Source of the DNA: Paraburkholderia heleia NBRC 101817
Lineage (GTDB): Bacteria > Pseudomonadota > Gammaproteobacteria > Burkholderiales > Burkholderiaceae
DNA length: 64,000 nucleotides
Reading direction: 5' to 3'
Assembly: GCF_000739775.1 (NCBI RefSeq)
Contig: NZ_BBJH01000026.1
Location: 93,449 to 157,448, forward strand
Position numbers and translations under genes: made by a program
Part shown: positions 7,742-15,577 of the stretch, piece after piece
Numbering within the stretch: position 1 is the first letter of the stretch
Layout: every line of letters starts with the position of its first letter
The notes under the pieces: model-generated
The model's database searches: none
What the model was told of the DNA's origin: nothing
The model's input: only the letters and a program-made list of their open reading frames with translations

Positions 7742-8035
7742 ATGACCTCGCTCGCCATCACCGACCTTCACCTGCAATGCGATCTCGACCGCAAGGCCAT
7801 GTCGTTCATCCGGGGCGCGGGCGCGCCGTGGGTATTCGGCTGGATACAGCCTTACGAGCCCGCGCAGCCTTCGCCGCTCGGCCCCGTCATCAACCTTTAC
7901 CAGACCAACAACACGTTCTACGCGAATCAGGTCGTCAATCAGTACCAGACGCTTGACGTGACCAATTCGGCGTCGAACTCGAACGTGACGGTGAGCGTGG
8001 GCCAGAACGGCAGGAATAACGGACTCGTCGCGTAG
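7742..8035 (+). CDS. GG-leader secreted peptide D, Asn/Gln-rich
   Basis: A 97-residue member of the peptide family. The leader (LAITDLHLQCDLDRKAMSF) ends IRGAG, a Gly-Ala variant of the double-glycine site. The core is markedly Asn/Gln-rich and Cys-free: LYQTNNTFYANQVVNQYQTL, followed by an Asn/Ser/Val run ending VGQNGRNNGLVA. Spaced Asn/Gln in beta-prone sequence is typical of functional amyloid subunits such as curli repeats; this is a compositional hint only. The single leader Cys lies before the cleavage site. An ACGGAGACC ribosome site precedes the ATG. The gene is probably cotranscribed with the PP2C gene from the sigma-54 promoter at 7672. Confidence 0.8.
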   Translation: MTSLAITDLHLQCDLDRKAMSFIRGAGAPWVFGWIQPYEPAQPSPLGPVINLYQTNNTFYANQVVNQYQTLDVTNSASNSNVTVSVGQNGRNNGLVA

Positions 8036-8052
8036 CCTATGGGGGCTCGATC

Positions 8053-8823
8053 GTGACAGGCGGAATGTTATGGAGCTCGGCATCGCGTACGGACGTAGGC
8101 CGTGTGCGGGCGCTCAACGAAGATGCGTGTCTCGATCTGCCCCAGAAGGGCCTGTGGGCAGTGGCCGACGGCATGGGCGGGCACACGGCGGGCGATCTCG
8201 CCAGTGGCATGATCGTGCGCGCGCTCGGGGGCTTTGCCGTGCCCAACACGCTCACCAGCTTTACGGCCACCGCGCGCGGCACGCTGCAGACGGTGAATCA
8301 CCAGTTGCGCGAAGAAGCGGCGCGGCGCGGGGTTCGCATGATCGGCAGCACCGTTGCCGTGCTGATGGCGAAGGGACGCGAATTCGGCTGGATTTGGGCG
8401 GGCGACAGCCGCATCTATCTGTATCGCGATGCGCAGCTAGAACCGCTCACGACCGACCATAGTTACGTGGCGGAATTGCAGGCGCAGGGGCATTTGAGCG
8501 CTGAGGCAGCGCGCCACCATCCATCGCAGCATTTGATAACACGGGCCGTCGGTGCGGCGGACTGGCTCGATCTTGACGAAGGCCGCATCGTCGTGCGCGA
8601 CGGAGACCTCTTTTTGCTGTGCAGCGACGGCCTGAGCAATGAAGTGCAGGCGCCTGAGATAGTGCGCGCGCTCGACGGTGGCGACTGTCGGCAGGCTACC
8701 GATACTCTCGTTGAGATGGCCTTGCAGGCAGGGGGGCGCGATAACATCACTGCCGTGGTCGTGAGGGTGGATGATCCGGGGGCGTCGGATCGCACGCTCG
8801 TTAATCCTGCTGTTGGGCGGTAG
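8053..8823 (+). CDS. PP2C-family Ser/Thr protein phosphatase
   Basis: A 256-residue PP2C (PPM) phosphatase of the PppA/Stp1 type. The metal-binding motifs are all visible: SRTDVGRVRALNEDA, VADGMGGHTAGDLAS, WAGDSRIYLYR, LCSDGLSNEV and GGRDNITAVVVRV. It has no signal peptide or membrane helix, so it acts in the cytosol, where the kinase and FHA domains also lie. GTG at 8053 is the start, with GGGGG seven bases before it. It follows peptide D after 17 bases. It should reverse phosphorylation by the kinase at 2894. Being under the peptide promoter, it could provide negative feedback. Confidence 0.93.
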   Translation: MTGGMLWSSASRTDVGRVRALNEDACLDLPQKGLWAVADGMGGHTAGDLASGMIVRALGGFAVPNTLTSFTATARGTLQTVNHQLREEAARRGVRMIGSTVAVLMAKGREFGWIWAGDSRIYLYRDAQLEPLTTDHSYVAELQAQGHLSAEAARHHPSQHLITRAVGAADWLDLDEGRIVVRDGDLFLLCSDGLSNEVQAPEIVRALDGGDCRQATDTLVEMALQAGGRDNITAVVVRVDDPGASDRTLVNPAVGR

Positions 8824-8936
8824 GTTTTGATTTTTTGTGCTTTTGGCCTTTCCTTGTGTTCGTGTCGGGACGCGAATTCAAGAAAAGCCCAAACCGCGGA
8901 GGAACCGCAAAAAACACCCAAACGAAGACCAGCTCT

Positions 8937-10256
8937 TCAAGATTGCTTCTCGTGATTCACCTTCTCGGCATGCCGAAAATCCTTCGAGTGAATCCCATGC
9001 TTCTTGAGCAGCATCTGCAAATGCGACCGATTCATATCACAGCGCCTCGCAAGCTCCGCCACCGTCCCTCCCGTTTCCTGCAACCCACGCTCGAGAAACG
9101 CCCGCTCGGCTTCATCGCTCGCAGCGCGCTTGGCATCGCTAAGCGACAGCGGCGCGCCGGCCGCCTCAGCCTCCACCACCCGCAACGCCAGCGCAGCAGG
9201 CTTAGGCCGAATATCGTCGGGCAGATGTTCGATATCGGCCGTCTCACCCGCAAGGCACGAAAGCCGATAAACCAGATTGCGCAGCTCGCGAATATTCCCC
9301 GGATAAGCATACGTCAGCAGGAAATCACGCAGCTTGGGCGTGAGCTTCACAGGCCGGCGTTTAAGCTGCCCGGCAGCCTCATCGCCGAAATAGGCAATGA
9401 GCAGCGGAATTTCGTCGTTGCGCTCACGCAGCGCAGGCAGCGTGACATGAATCACGCTTAGCCGGTAAAAAAGATCCTCGCGAAATTGCCCCTGCGCCGC
9501 GAGTTCGCGCAGGTTTCGATTCGTCGCGGCAACAATGCGCGTGTCGACCCCAATAGGTTCGTCTGAGCCCACGCGCTGAATCTCGTGCGATTCGAGCACA
9601 CGCAGCAGCTTCACCTGCCCCTGCAGCGGCAACTCGCCGATCTCGTCCAGAAAGATCGTCCCCGTATGCGCGCTTTCGAACTTCCCTTTGCGATCGCTCG
9701 ACGCCCCTGTGAACGCCCCTCTGCGATGCCCAAACAGCTCCGACTCGAGCAGGTTCTCAGGGATCGCGCCACAATTCACCGAGATGTATGGTCGGTCGGC
9801 GCGTACGCCGTTGGCGTGAATCACCTTTGCCATCAATTCCTTGCCCGTCCCGCTTTCGCCGTCGATCAGCACAGGCAAGTCGGTGGGCGCCGCCTTCTCC
9901 GCGATCTCCAGCGCGGCGAGCAGCTTCGGGTTGTCGCCGAATATGCCTTCGAATATGAAGCTGCGCTCCATCAACGCCTCGCGCCGCCGGTGTGCGCTGG
10001 CCGTGAGGGCGTCCGGCCTTGCCAAGGCATCGAGCGTTTCGGGCGCCTCGGCCGCCGCTTCGACGAAGCGCTCCTTGCGCGAGAGTTGCATGACCTCGTC
10101 GCGCAGTGCGTTCGACTGGCTCAAGAGCTTTTCGATGTCGGTGCGCTCGAGCCGCGGTGCCCAGCGCAGCGTAGAACGCAGGATCTCGATCTTCTCGAGC
10201 AGTCCGGCATACGACACAACCGAGCTGCCGAATCCGTGCGGGTCGAAGAGTTTCAT
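8937..10256 (-). CDS. Sigma-54-dependent transcriptional activator without a receiver domain
   Basis: A 439-residue enhancer-binding protein. The AAA+ domain has Walker A GESGTGKE at 133-140, the sigma-54 contact loop GAFTGA at 180-185 and Walker B IFLDEIGEL near 201-209. A Fis-type helix-turn-helix is at the C-terminus (GGTVAELARRCDMNRSHLQM). The N-terminal 100 residues are helical, with no response-regulator, GAF, PAS or FHA domain recognised. It is therefore probably controlled by partner binding or by phosphorylation by the local kinase. Its ATG overlaps the stop of the transporter gene by four bases (ATGA), so it is translationally coupled to the export operon. The obvious targets are the four sigma-54 promoters in this locus. 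Confidence 0.9.
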   Translation of the reverse strand: MKLFDPHGFGSSVVSYAGLLEKIEILRSTLRWAPRLERTDIEKLLSQSNALRDEVMQLSRKERFVEAAAEAPETLDALARPDALTASAHRRREALMERSFIFEGIFGDNPKLLAALEIAEKAAPTDLPVLIDGESGTGKELMAKVIHANGVRADRPYISVNCGAIPENLLESELFGHRRGAFTGASSDRKGKFESAHTGTIFLDEIGELPLQGQVKLLRVLESHEIQRVGSDEPIGVDTRIVAATNRNLRELAAQGQFREDLFYRLSVIHVTLPALRERNDEIPLLIAYFGDEAAGQLKRRPVKLTPKLRDFLLTYAYPGNIRELRNLVYRLSCLAGETADIEHLPDDIRPKPAALALRVVEAEAAGAPLSLSDAKRAASDEAERAFLERGLQETGGTVAELARRCDMNRSHLQMLLKKHGIHSKDFRHAEKVNHEKQS

Positions 10257-13200
10257 GATGCTCCCAGCTGCTTCTGGACTAGCTGGTAATACATGCCCTT
10301 GCGCTCGACGAGTTCTTCGTGCCGCCCCTGCTCCACGATCGCCCCTTCGTAGAGCACAAGGATCTTGTCCGCCCGCATGATAGTGCTCAGCCGGTGCGCG
10401 ATGATGAGCGCAGTTCGGCCCTGCAGTATGTCGTGCATGTTCGAGAGGATGTTGCTTTCCGACTGCGTGTCGAGCGACGAGGTGGCTTCGTCGAACACGA
10501 GCAGGCGCGGATCGTGATACAGCGCGCGCGCAATGCAAAGGCGCTGGATCTGCCCACCCGAAAGGCCCATGCCGCGCTCGCCCACCACCTGCTCGTAGCC
10601 GAGCGGCATCTTGCTGATGAACGCGTGCGCATCGGCCATGCGCGCCACCTCCTCCATGCGCCGCCAGTCCGGCGTCGCATCGCCGCACGCGATGTTCTCG
10701 GCGATGGTGCCGGAGAACACGAGGTTCGTCTGCATCACATAGCCCACCTGGGCGCGAAAGTACGCGTGATCGATCGCGCCCATGTCGTAGCCGTCCACGT
10801 TGATCTTGCCTTCGGTAGGCGCATAGAAGCCCACCAGCAGCTTCGCGAGCGTCGTCTTGCCGGAGCCGCTGCGTCCCACGATCGCCACCATCTGGCCGCG
10901 CCCCACCGAAAAGCTGATGTTTTCCAGCACGTATGGCGTTTCGCTGCCGCCATAGCGGAAATACACGCCGTCGAATTCAATGTCGCCCTGCAGGTCGGGC
11001 AGCAGCACGCGCGCACCGAGGTCGGCCGGCTTCTGCTCGGGCTCGATGTCGAGCACGTCGCCTAGCCGCTCCATCGCAACCGCCGCGTCGTTCATGAGGC
11101 TCCAGAGCCCGACGAGACCCATCAGAGGCGCGAGCACGCTGCCCATGAACGCGTTGAACGCAATGAGCTGGCCGATGCTCAGCTCCTGATCGAGCACGAG
11201 CGTGGCGCCCGCCCACAGAATCACGATCGTGGTCGCAGCGTTGAGCAGCTGGCTGCCCAGACCAACGAGAATATTGAACGCCTGCGCGCGATACTGCACT
11301 TCGAGCGACTTCGCGTACTTGCGCTCCCACTTCAGGCGCACCGCTCTTTCTATCCCCATGCCCTTCACGGTTTCGATGCCGCCAAGCGTCTCCATCAACA
11401 TCGAGCGCGCGTCGGTGGACACGGCAAAGACCTCGCGCGCGTAGCGCTTGATGCGAGGCGTGGCCAGCGCGGTGAGCGCCATGATAGGGATCACGAACGC
11501 GATCAGCAGCAGTGTCAGCTTCACGTTGTAGAGGAACATGATCGTGAAGTAGATGAAGATCATCAGCAGGTTGAGCGCCGTGGTCACGGTCGATTCGGTC
11601 AGAAACGCGCGTATCGTCTGGTTTTCCTGGAAACGCGCGAAGATATCGCCCGTTTTACGTCGCGCGAAAAACGAGAACGGCAGCGACATGGTGTGCTTGA
11701 AGAACTGCGACATCATCGCGAAGTCGAGACTGCGCACCATGAAATTCGATAGATGCGCGCGTATCGTCGTCATGAGCTGCGTAAACACGTGTGAAATAAT
11801 GAGCCCCACGATCAGGAGATGCAGCAGGCTCACGTTCTGGTGAACAATCACGCTGTCGAGAATGTTCTGGATGATGAGCGGCGGCACCACGCCCAGCAGC
11901 TGGATGACGAAGGTCGCGAGAAACAGGTAGGCGAGTATTTTCCGGTAAGGCAGCAGGTATCCGATGAAGCGCACCCACGGCGAGCGCGTCGCCGCCTGCG
12001 CGCCCGTGGTCTCGCCCGCGGTAAACAGCAGGCACGTGCCGCTCCAGCCGCGCTCGAACGCTTCGACGCTCAGTTTGCGGAAGCCGAGCGCCGGATCGGC
12101 CACCCTCACCCACTGTTTCGACACGCCGTACACGACGATATAGTGGTAGCCCTCCCAGTGCGCGATGAAGGGCAGCTCGAAGCCTTGCAGGGCTTCGTAC
12201 GTGCATTGCACCCCGCGCGTGGTGAAGCCGAGCGCCTCGCCGGTGCGCGCGAGACTGTCCAGCGTCGCGCCCTGCGTCGTGACGTTCGCGAGGTCGCGCA
12301 GCTTGCCGAGCGTCATGGGAATACCGTAATGCCGGCAGATCATGGCGAGGCATGCCGCGCCGCAGTCCATCTCCTCTGCCTGCTCGACCAGCACGAAGCG
12401 TTTGATCACGCGCTCGCTGAAGGTCGCGTCCGCCCCGCTGTCCACGGCAACGGGCCGGCTGCGGCGCTCGGCGAGCTTCTTCTGCCGCTGCAATTCGCGC
12501 TCATTGAAGCGCACGCGCTCTTCCAGCACCTCGCGCAGCTTTGGGTTGCGCTCCAGCATGAAATGCACGGTCTTCTCGGGAATCACCAGGAGGCGCACAT
12601 CGGTGAGCGCCGTCACGGTCGCGGGCTGATCCTGCCGAAGCAGGCACGCGCGTTCGCCGAAGATCTCCCCCGCGCCGAGCTTTGCGATCTGGTACACGCT
12701 GCCTTCTTCCTCGCGCGCAATACTGACCTCGCCCTGACGCACGACATACAGGCGCATGTCGCCACCGGCGCCTTGATGGATGATCTCCTTGCCCGCGCTC
12801 ACGCGCTTGACGCCCACGCTCGACACATACTCTTCGAGTTCGGCGCGGGAAAGCTTGCCGCGCAGGTCGAAAAGCCGCGTGACGAAGCCGCCTGCGGAGC
12901 TGATCGCCACATAGCTCGTCACGAACGACTGCGCGGCCGGATTCGCGGCCAGCAGCGGTTCGAGCGCCGCGCGCGGGATGCAAAGCACCTCCGTCTTCGC
13001 GGAAGCGCGCACCGACACCTCGTGCCAGTAATCGCGCAGCATGGCGATTTCGCCGAACACCTCACGTTCCTTGCGCACGCCGAGGCTCATTTCCTTGCCG
13101 CGTTCTTCGGCGATGAGCCGCACGGACCCCGAGCGGATCACATAGAGTCCGGCTGCGGGCTCGCCGCGCTTGCAAAGCGTGTCGCCGAATGCGTAGCTGT

Positions 13201-13324
13201 ACGTTTGCACCTGTGCGGCCAGACGGTCGAGTTCCTCGCGCGAAAAGAGCGAGAGCGGTTCGACCGATGCGAGAAAATCCGCTAGCGACGGCGCGCTAGC
13301 CGGTGCGGGCGCCTGGGTGTCCAT
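10253..13324 (-). CDS. C39 peptidase-ABC exporter with two N-terminal cNMP-type domains
   Basis: A 1023-residue fusion. Two cyclic-nucleotide-binding folds occupy roughly 20-140 and 150-275. A C39 peptidase follows at about 305-440 with catalytic Cys321 (EEMDCGAAC), His394 (GYHYIVVYG) and Asp410 (VADPALG). The transmembrane domain spans about 450-740. The ATPase has Walker A GRSGSGKTT, signature LSGGQ and Walker B LLVFDEATSSLD. Such transporters cut the leader after double glycine while exporting the core. In both cNMP folds the Arg that normally holds the cyclic phosphate is not evident (HEVSV and QPATV where R-[ST]-A is expected), so ligand binding is uncertain. It is coupled to the activator gene (4-base overlap) and follows the parvulin gene by 18 bases. 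The substrates are presumably peptides A-E. Confidence 0.95.
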   Translation of the reverse strand: MDTQAPAPASAPSLADFLASVEPLSLFSREELDRLAAQVQTYSYAFGDTLCKRGEPAAGLYVIRSGSVRLIAEERGKEMSLGVRKEREVFGEIAMLRDYWHEVSVRASAKTEVLCIPRAALEPLLAANPAAQSFVTSYVAISSAGGFVTRLFDLRGKLSRAELEEYVSSVGVKRVSAGKEIIHQGAGGDMRLYVVRQGEVSIAREEEGSVYQIAKLGAGEIFGERACLLRQDQPATVTALTDVRLLVIPEKTVHFMLERNPKLREVLEERVRFNERELQRQKKLAERRSRPVAVDSGADATFSERVIKRFVLVEQAEEMDCGAACLAMICRHYGIPMTLGKLRDLANVTTQGATLDSLARTGEALGFTTRGVQCTYEALQGFELPFIAHWEGYHYIVVYGVSKQWVRVADPALGFRKLSVEAFERGWSGTCLLFTAGETTGAQAATRSPWVRFIGYLLPYRKILAYLFLATFVIQLLGVVPPLIIQNILDSVIVHQNVSLLHLLIVGLIISHVFTQLMTTIRAHLSNFMVRSLDFAMMSQFFKHTMSLPFSFFARRKTGDIFARFQENQTIRAFLTESTVTTALNLLMIFIYFTIMFLYNVKLTLLLIAFVIPIMALTALATPRIKRYAREVFAVSTDARSMLMETLGGIETVKGMGIERAVRLKWERKYAKSLEVQYRAQAFNILVGLGSQLLNAATTIVILWAGATLVLDQELSIGQLIAFNAFMGSVLAPLMGLVGLWSLMNDAAVAMERLGDVLDIEPEQKPADLGARVLLPDLQGDIEFDGVYFRYGGSETPYVLENISFSVGRGQMVAIVGRSGSGKTTLAKLLVGFYAPTEGKINVDGYDMGAIDHAYFRAQVGYVMQTNLVFSGTIAENIACGDATPDWRRMEEVARMADAHAFISKMPLGYEQVVGERGMGLSGGQIQRLCIARALYHDPRLLVFDEATSSLDTQSESNILSNMHDILQGRTALIIAHRLSTIMRADKILVLYEGAIVEQGRHEELVERKGMYYQLVQKQLGAS

Positions 13325-13342
13325 CTGCGTGGCTCGGCGCGT

Positions 13343-14095
13343 TCAGTGCGCGTCGATGATATGTTCTTGCGCGCGCTCCGCGAGCCACTCTTCGCGCAAT
13401 AGCCGCCGCACCTCGGAAGACACGTCCGCTTCGAGCGACGCCGGATGCTTTGCCGTCACGCAGAAGATTTCGAAGAACGAGCCGTCCGGCGCGGGAAACG
13501 GACCGAGCAGGTCGCCGACCTGCGCGTTGAACACCTTCGCCTCGATATCGGTCTTCAACGACCCGCGCAGCACCTTGCCGATCACGCCGCCGCGCTCGCT
13601 CGTGTCCGCGATCGAATGCTCGCGCGCCATCTCGCCGAACGCCTGCGGCTCGTCCTCCAGAATCGACATGACTTCGCGTGCCTTGCCTTCCGATTCCACC
13701 ACGATATGGCTCACTTCGATGCTGTCGAATTTCGGCGAATTGAGCTTGAAATAGATTTCGACCGCCTCGTCGTTGCAGATCAGGTTGAAGGTCTTCTCCT
13801 GATAGAGCGTGTCGGTAATGAAGCGCTCGAATTCATCGAGGCTGATAGCGAACACGTCCAGGTAGCGATTCATGTCTGCCGCGCGGTGCAGCCCACGCAC
13901 GCGGCGAAACTGGTCGGCGCGCTGCTGGATTTCGTCGGGCTCCACCTTCACGCCCATTTTCTTCGCGGCGATAACTGTCAGCCGGTCGCGCACCTGCTGT
14001 TCGACCAGGCTCTCGAACTGCCCCGTGAGTTTCAGCACGCGGATGAAATCATCCGTGCCGATCGCTTCATCGTCGATCCGTACGATTGTCGTCAT
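13343..14095 (-). CDS. Parvulin/SurA-like peptidyl-prolyl isomerase, cytosolic
   Basis: A 250-residue protein with a SurA-N-like helical region (RVLKLTGQFESLVEQQVRDRL) and a PpiC-type rotamase domain near 125-225. The landmarks are VSHIVVESEGKA, FGEMAREHSIADTSERGGVIG and VGDLLGPFPAPDGSFFEIF. There is no signal peptide, unlike periplasmic SurA/PpiD. Homologues of this size are often encoded next to peptidase-ABC exporters, where they may hold substrates in an export-competent state. It sits between the HlyD gene (49 bases) and the transporter gene (18 bases) in one operon. Isomerase activity is not assured from sequence. Confidence 0.82.
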   Translation of the reverse strand: MTTIVRIDDEAIGTDDFIRVLKLTGQFESLVEQQVRDRLTVIAAKKMGVKVEPDEIQQRADQFRRVRGLHRAADMNRYLDVFAISLDEFERFITDTLYQEKTFNLICNDEAVEIYFKLNSPKFDSIEVSHIVVESEGKAREVMSILEDEPQAFGEMAREHSIADTSERGGVIGKVLRGSLKTDIEAKVFNAQVGDLLGPFPAPDGSFFEIFCVTAKHPASLEADVSSEVRRLLREEWLAERAQEHIIDAH

Positions 14096-14143
14096 TGCGT
14101 TCCCCTGAGTTCTGATTCCCGAATACTGGACTGGCTGGTGTCT

Positions 14144-15577
14144 TCATCCGGCGACCTGCCGGAACGGGTCCAGCGCGAAATCGATCAGGCGCCGCTCGCG
14201 CACCACGATCTCGGCGGTTGCCGTCATGCCGTAGCGCAGCGGATACGTCGCGCCCCCAATCGAAAAATGATCGCGCGCGAGACGCACGCGCCCCTCGTAA
14301 ACCGGCTCCTTCGTCTGCGCCTGCGGCTTCGTGGTCGGCGAAATATATTCGAGCGTGCCGTCCACCACGCCATAGCGCTGGTACGGAAACGCGTTGAATT
14401 TCAGCTTGACGGGCAAGCCTTCGTGCAGGAACGCGCGGTCCTGCTCCGCGATCGCCACCTTCACGACCGGACGCGCGTTGGCCGGCGCAATGCCCCCCAG
14501 CGGCGTGTTCGCCTGGATCTTGTCGCCGGGCTGCGTCGTCGTCACGTCCGTAATCACGCCCGAGACCGGCGCGAGCACGAGCAGGAAGTTGTCCTTGTCG
14601 ATGTTCTCGAAGCGGATGCGCGCCGCGGCGTCGGCGGCCAGCCGGGCGGTTTGCACCTGCAGGCGCAGCTTGTCTTCGGTATTGGCGATTTCGCGCTCCG
14701 TCGCGTCGTATTCGATGCGCAGCGACGTGAGCTGCCCGGCGCTGCCTTCGAGCTGGGCCTTCGCCTGGGCGAATTCGTGACTCGTTTGCGCTTGCAATTC
14801 GCTAAGCCGCGCCTGCGCGATCCGGTAGTTGTTATCGGCCTGCAAGAACGCGCTGCGCTTTTCCTCGACCTGGCTTTGCGACACCCCACCGCCGCCGGGC
14901 AGCGCGAACAGGCGCTCGTACTTGTCCTGATCTTCTTTCGCGAGATCGCGCACGTGGCGCGCGTTGTCGATATTGCCGCGCGCTTCGTCGAGCTGGGCGT
15001 TTTCGGCCTGCTGGAGCTTGCTGGTGCCTTCCGCTACGCGCGTTTCGTGCAGATGCGCCTCCACGTCCATCTGCGCCTTGAGCGCCTCGGCCTTGCGCTC
15101 CATGAGCGCCTTTTTCTCGGGGAACTCCTTCCAGTCGCGCTCGGCGTCGTCGAGCTTCAGGCGCGCGTCGAGCGCGTTGGTCGCCGCCTGGATCGCGCCG
15201 CGCGCGTTGATGCGGCCAATGACGTCGTCCTTCTCCACGGGCTGACCTTCGGCGATATAGATATCCACGAGTTCCCCATCCACCGGCGCGTAAATGCGGC
15301 GCACTTCGGATTCCGGAGCAAGCGCCCCCTGCGCGCTCACGATGACATCGGCGCGGCCGACGAACGACCACAGGAGGCCGCACACCACGAGCGCGACCAT
15401 CGTGATGATCGTGGCTTCGATGAGGCGCCACGGGCGCGCGGTGAGGATCGCCACGCCTTCCTCGCTGTGGTCGCCCAGCGCTTCGCCAAGCGGCCGCGGC
15501 GGCTCGGGCACGGCATGCCCCCCATGCATGCCGAGCGCCTGGCGCACGCGCTCAATGAGCCGGCGCGGATTCACCAT
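14144..15577 (-). CDS. HlyD-family periplasmic adaptor
   Basis: A 477-residue membrane-fusion protein of type I secretion. A cytosolic N-terminus of about 50 residues leads into one helix (52-73). A biotinyl-lipoyl half (APESEVRRIYAPVDGELVDI) follows, then a long coiled-coil hairpin rich in Ala, Glu, Lys and Gln (about 140-310). The second lipoyl half (LAPVSGVITDV) and a beta-barrel/membrane-proximal part end the protein. It joins the C39-ABC transporter to the outer-membrane channel. Its ATG lies 26 bases inside the 3' end of the FHA gene, so the two are translationally linked. Confidence 0.92.
   Translation of the reverse strand: MVNPRRLIERVRQALGMHGGHAVPEPPRPLGEALGDHSEEGVAILTARPWRLIEATIITMVALVVCGLLWSFVGRADVIVSAQGALAPESEVRRIYAPVDGELVDIYIAEGQPVEKDDVIGRINARGAIQAATNALDARLKLDDAERDWKEFPEKKALMERKAEALKAQMDVEAHLHETRVAEGTSKLQQAENAQLDEARGNIDNARHVRDLAKEDQDKYERLFALPGGGGVSQSQVEEKRSAFLQADNNYRIAQARLSELQAQTSHEFAQAKAQLEGSAGQLTSLRIEYDATEREIANTEDKLRLQVQTARLAADAAARIRFENIDKDNFLLVLAPVSGVITDVTTTQPGDKIQANTPLGGIAPANARPVVKVAIAEQDRAFLHEGLPVKLKFNAFPYQRYGVVDGTLEYISPTTKPQAQTKEPVYEGRVRLARDHFSIGGATYPLRYGMTATAEIVVRERRLIDFALDPFRQVAG

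Noticed and set aside
5514..8035. Peptides A-D as lanthipeptide or class II disulfide bacteriocin precursors
   Set aside because: The cores have no Cys and no LanM, LanB or LanC-like enzyme is encoded nearby.
8824..8936. GCGG-AGGAA-CCGC hairpin near A- and T-runs between the convergent PP2C and activator genes as a bidirectional terminator
   Set aside because: The stem is only four pairs and the T-run is on the wrong side for either strand.
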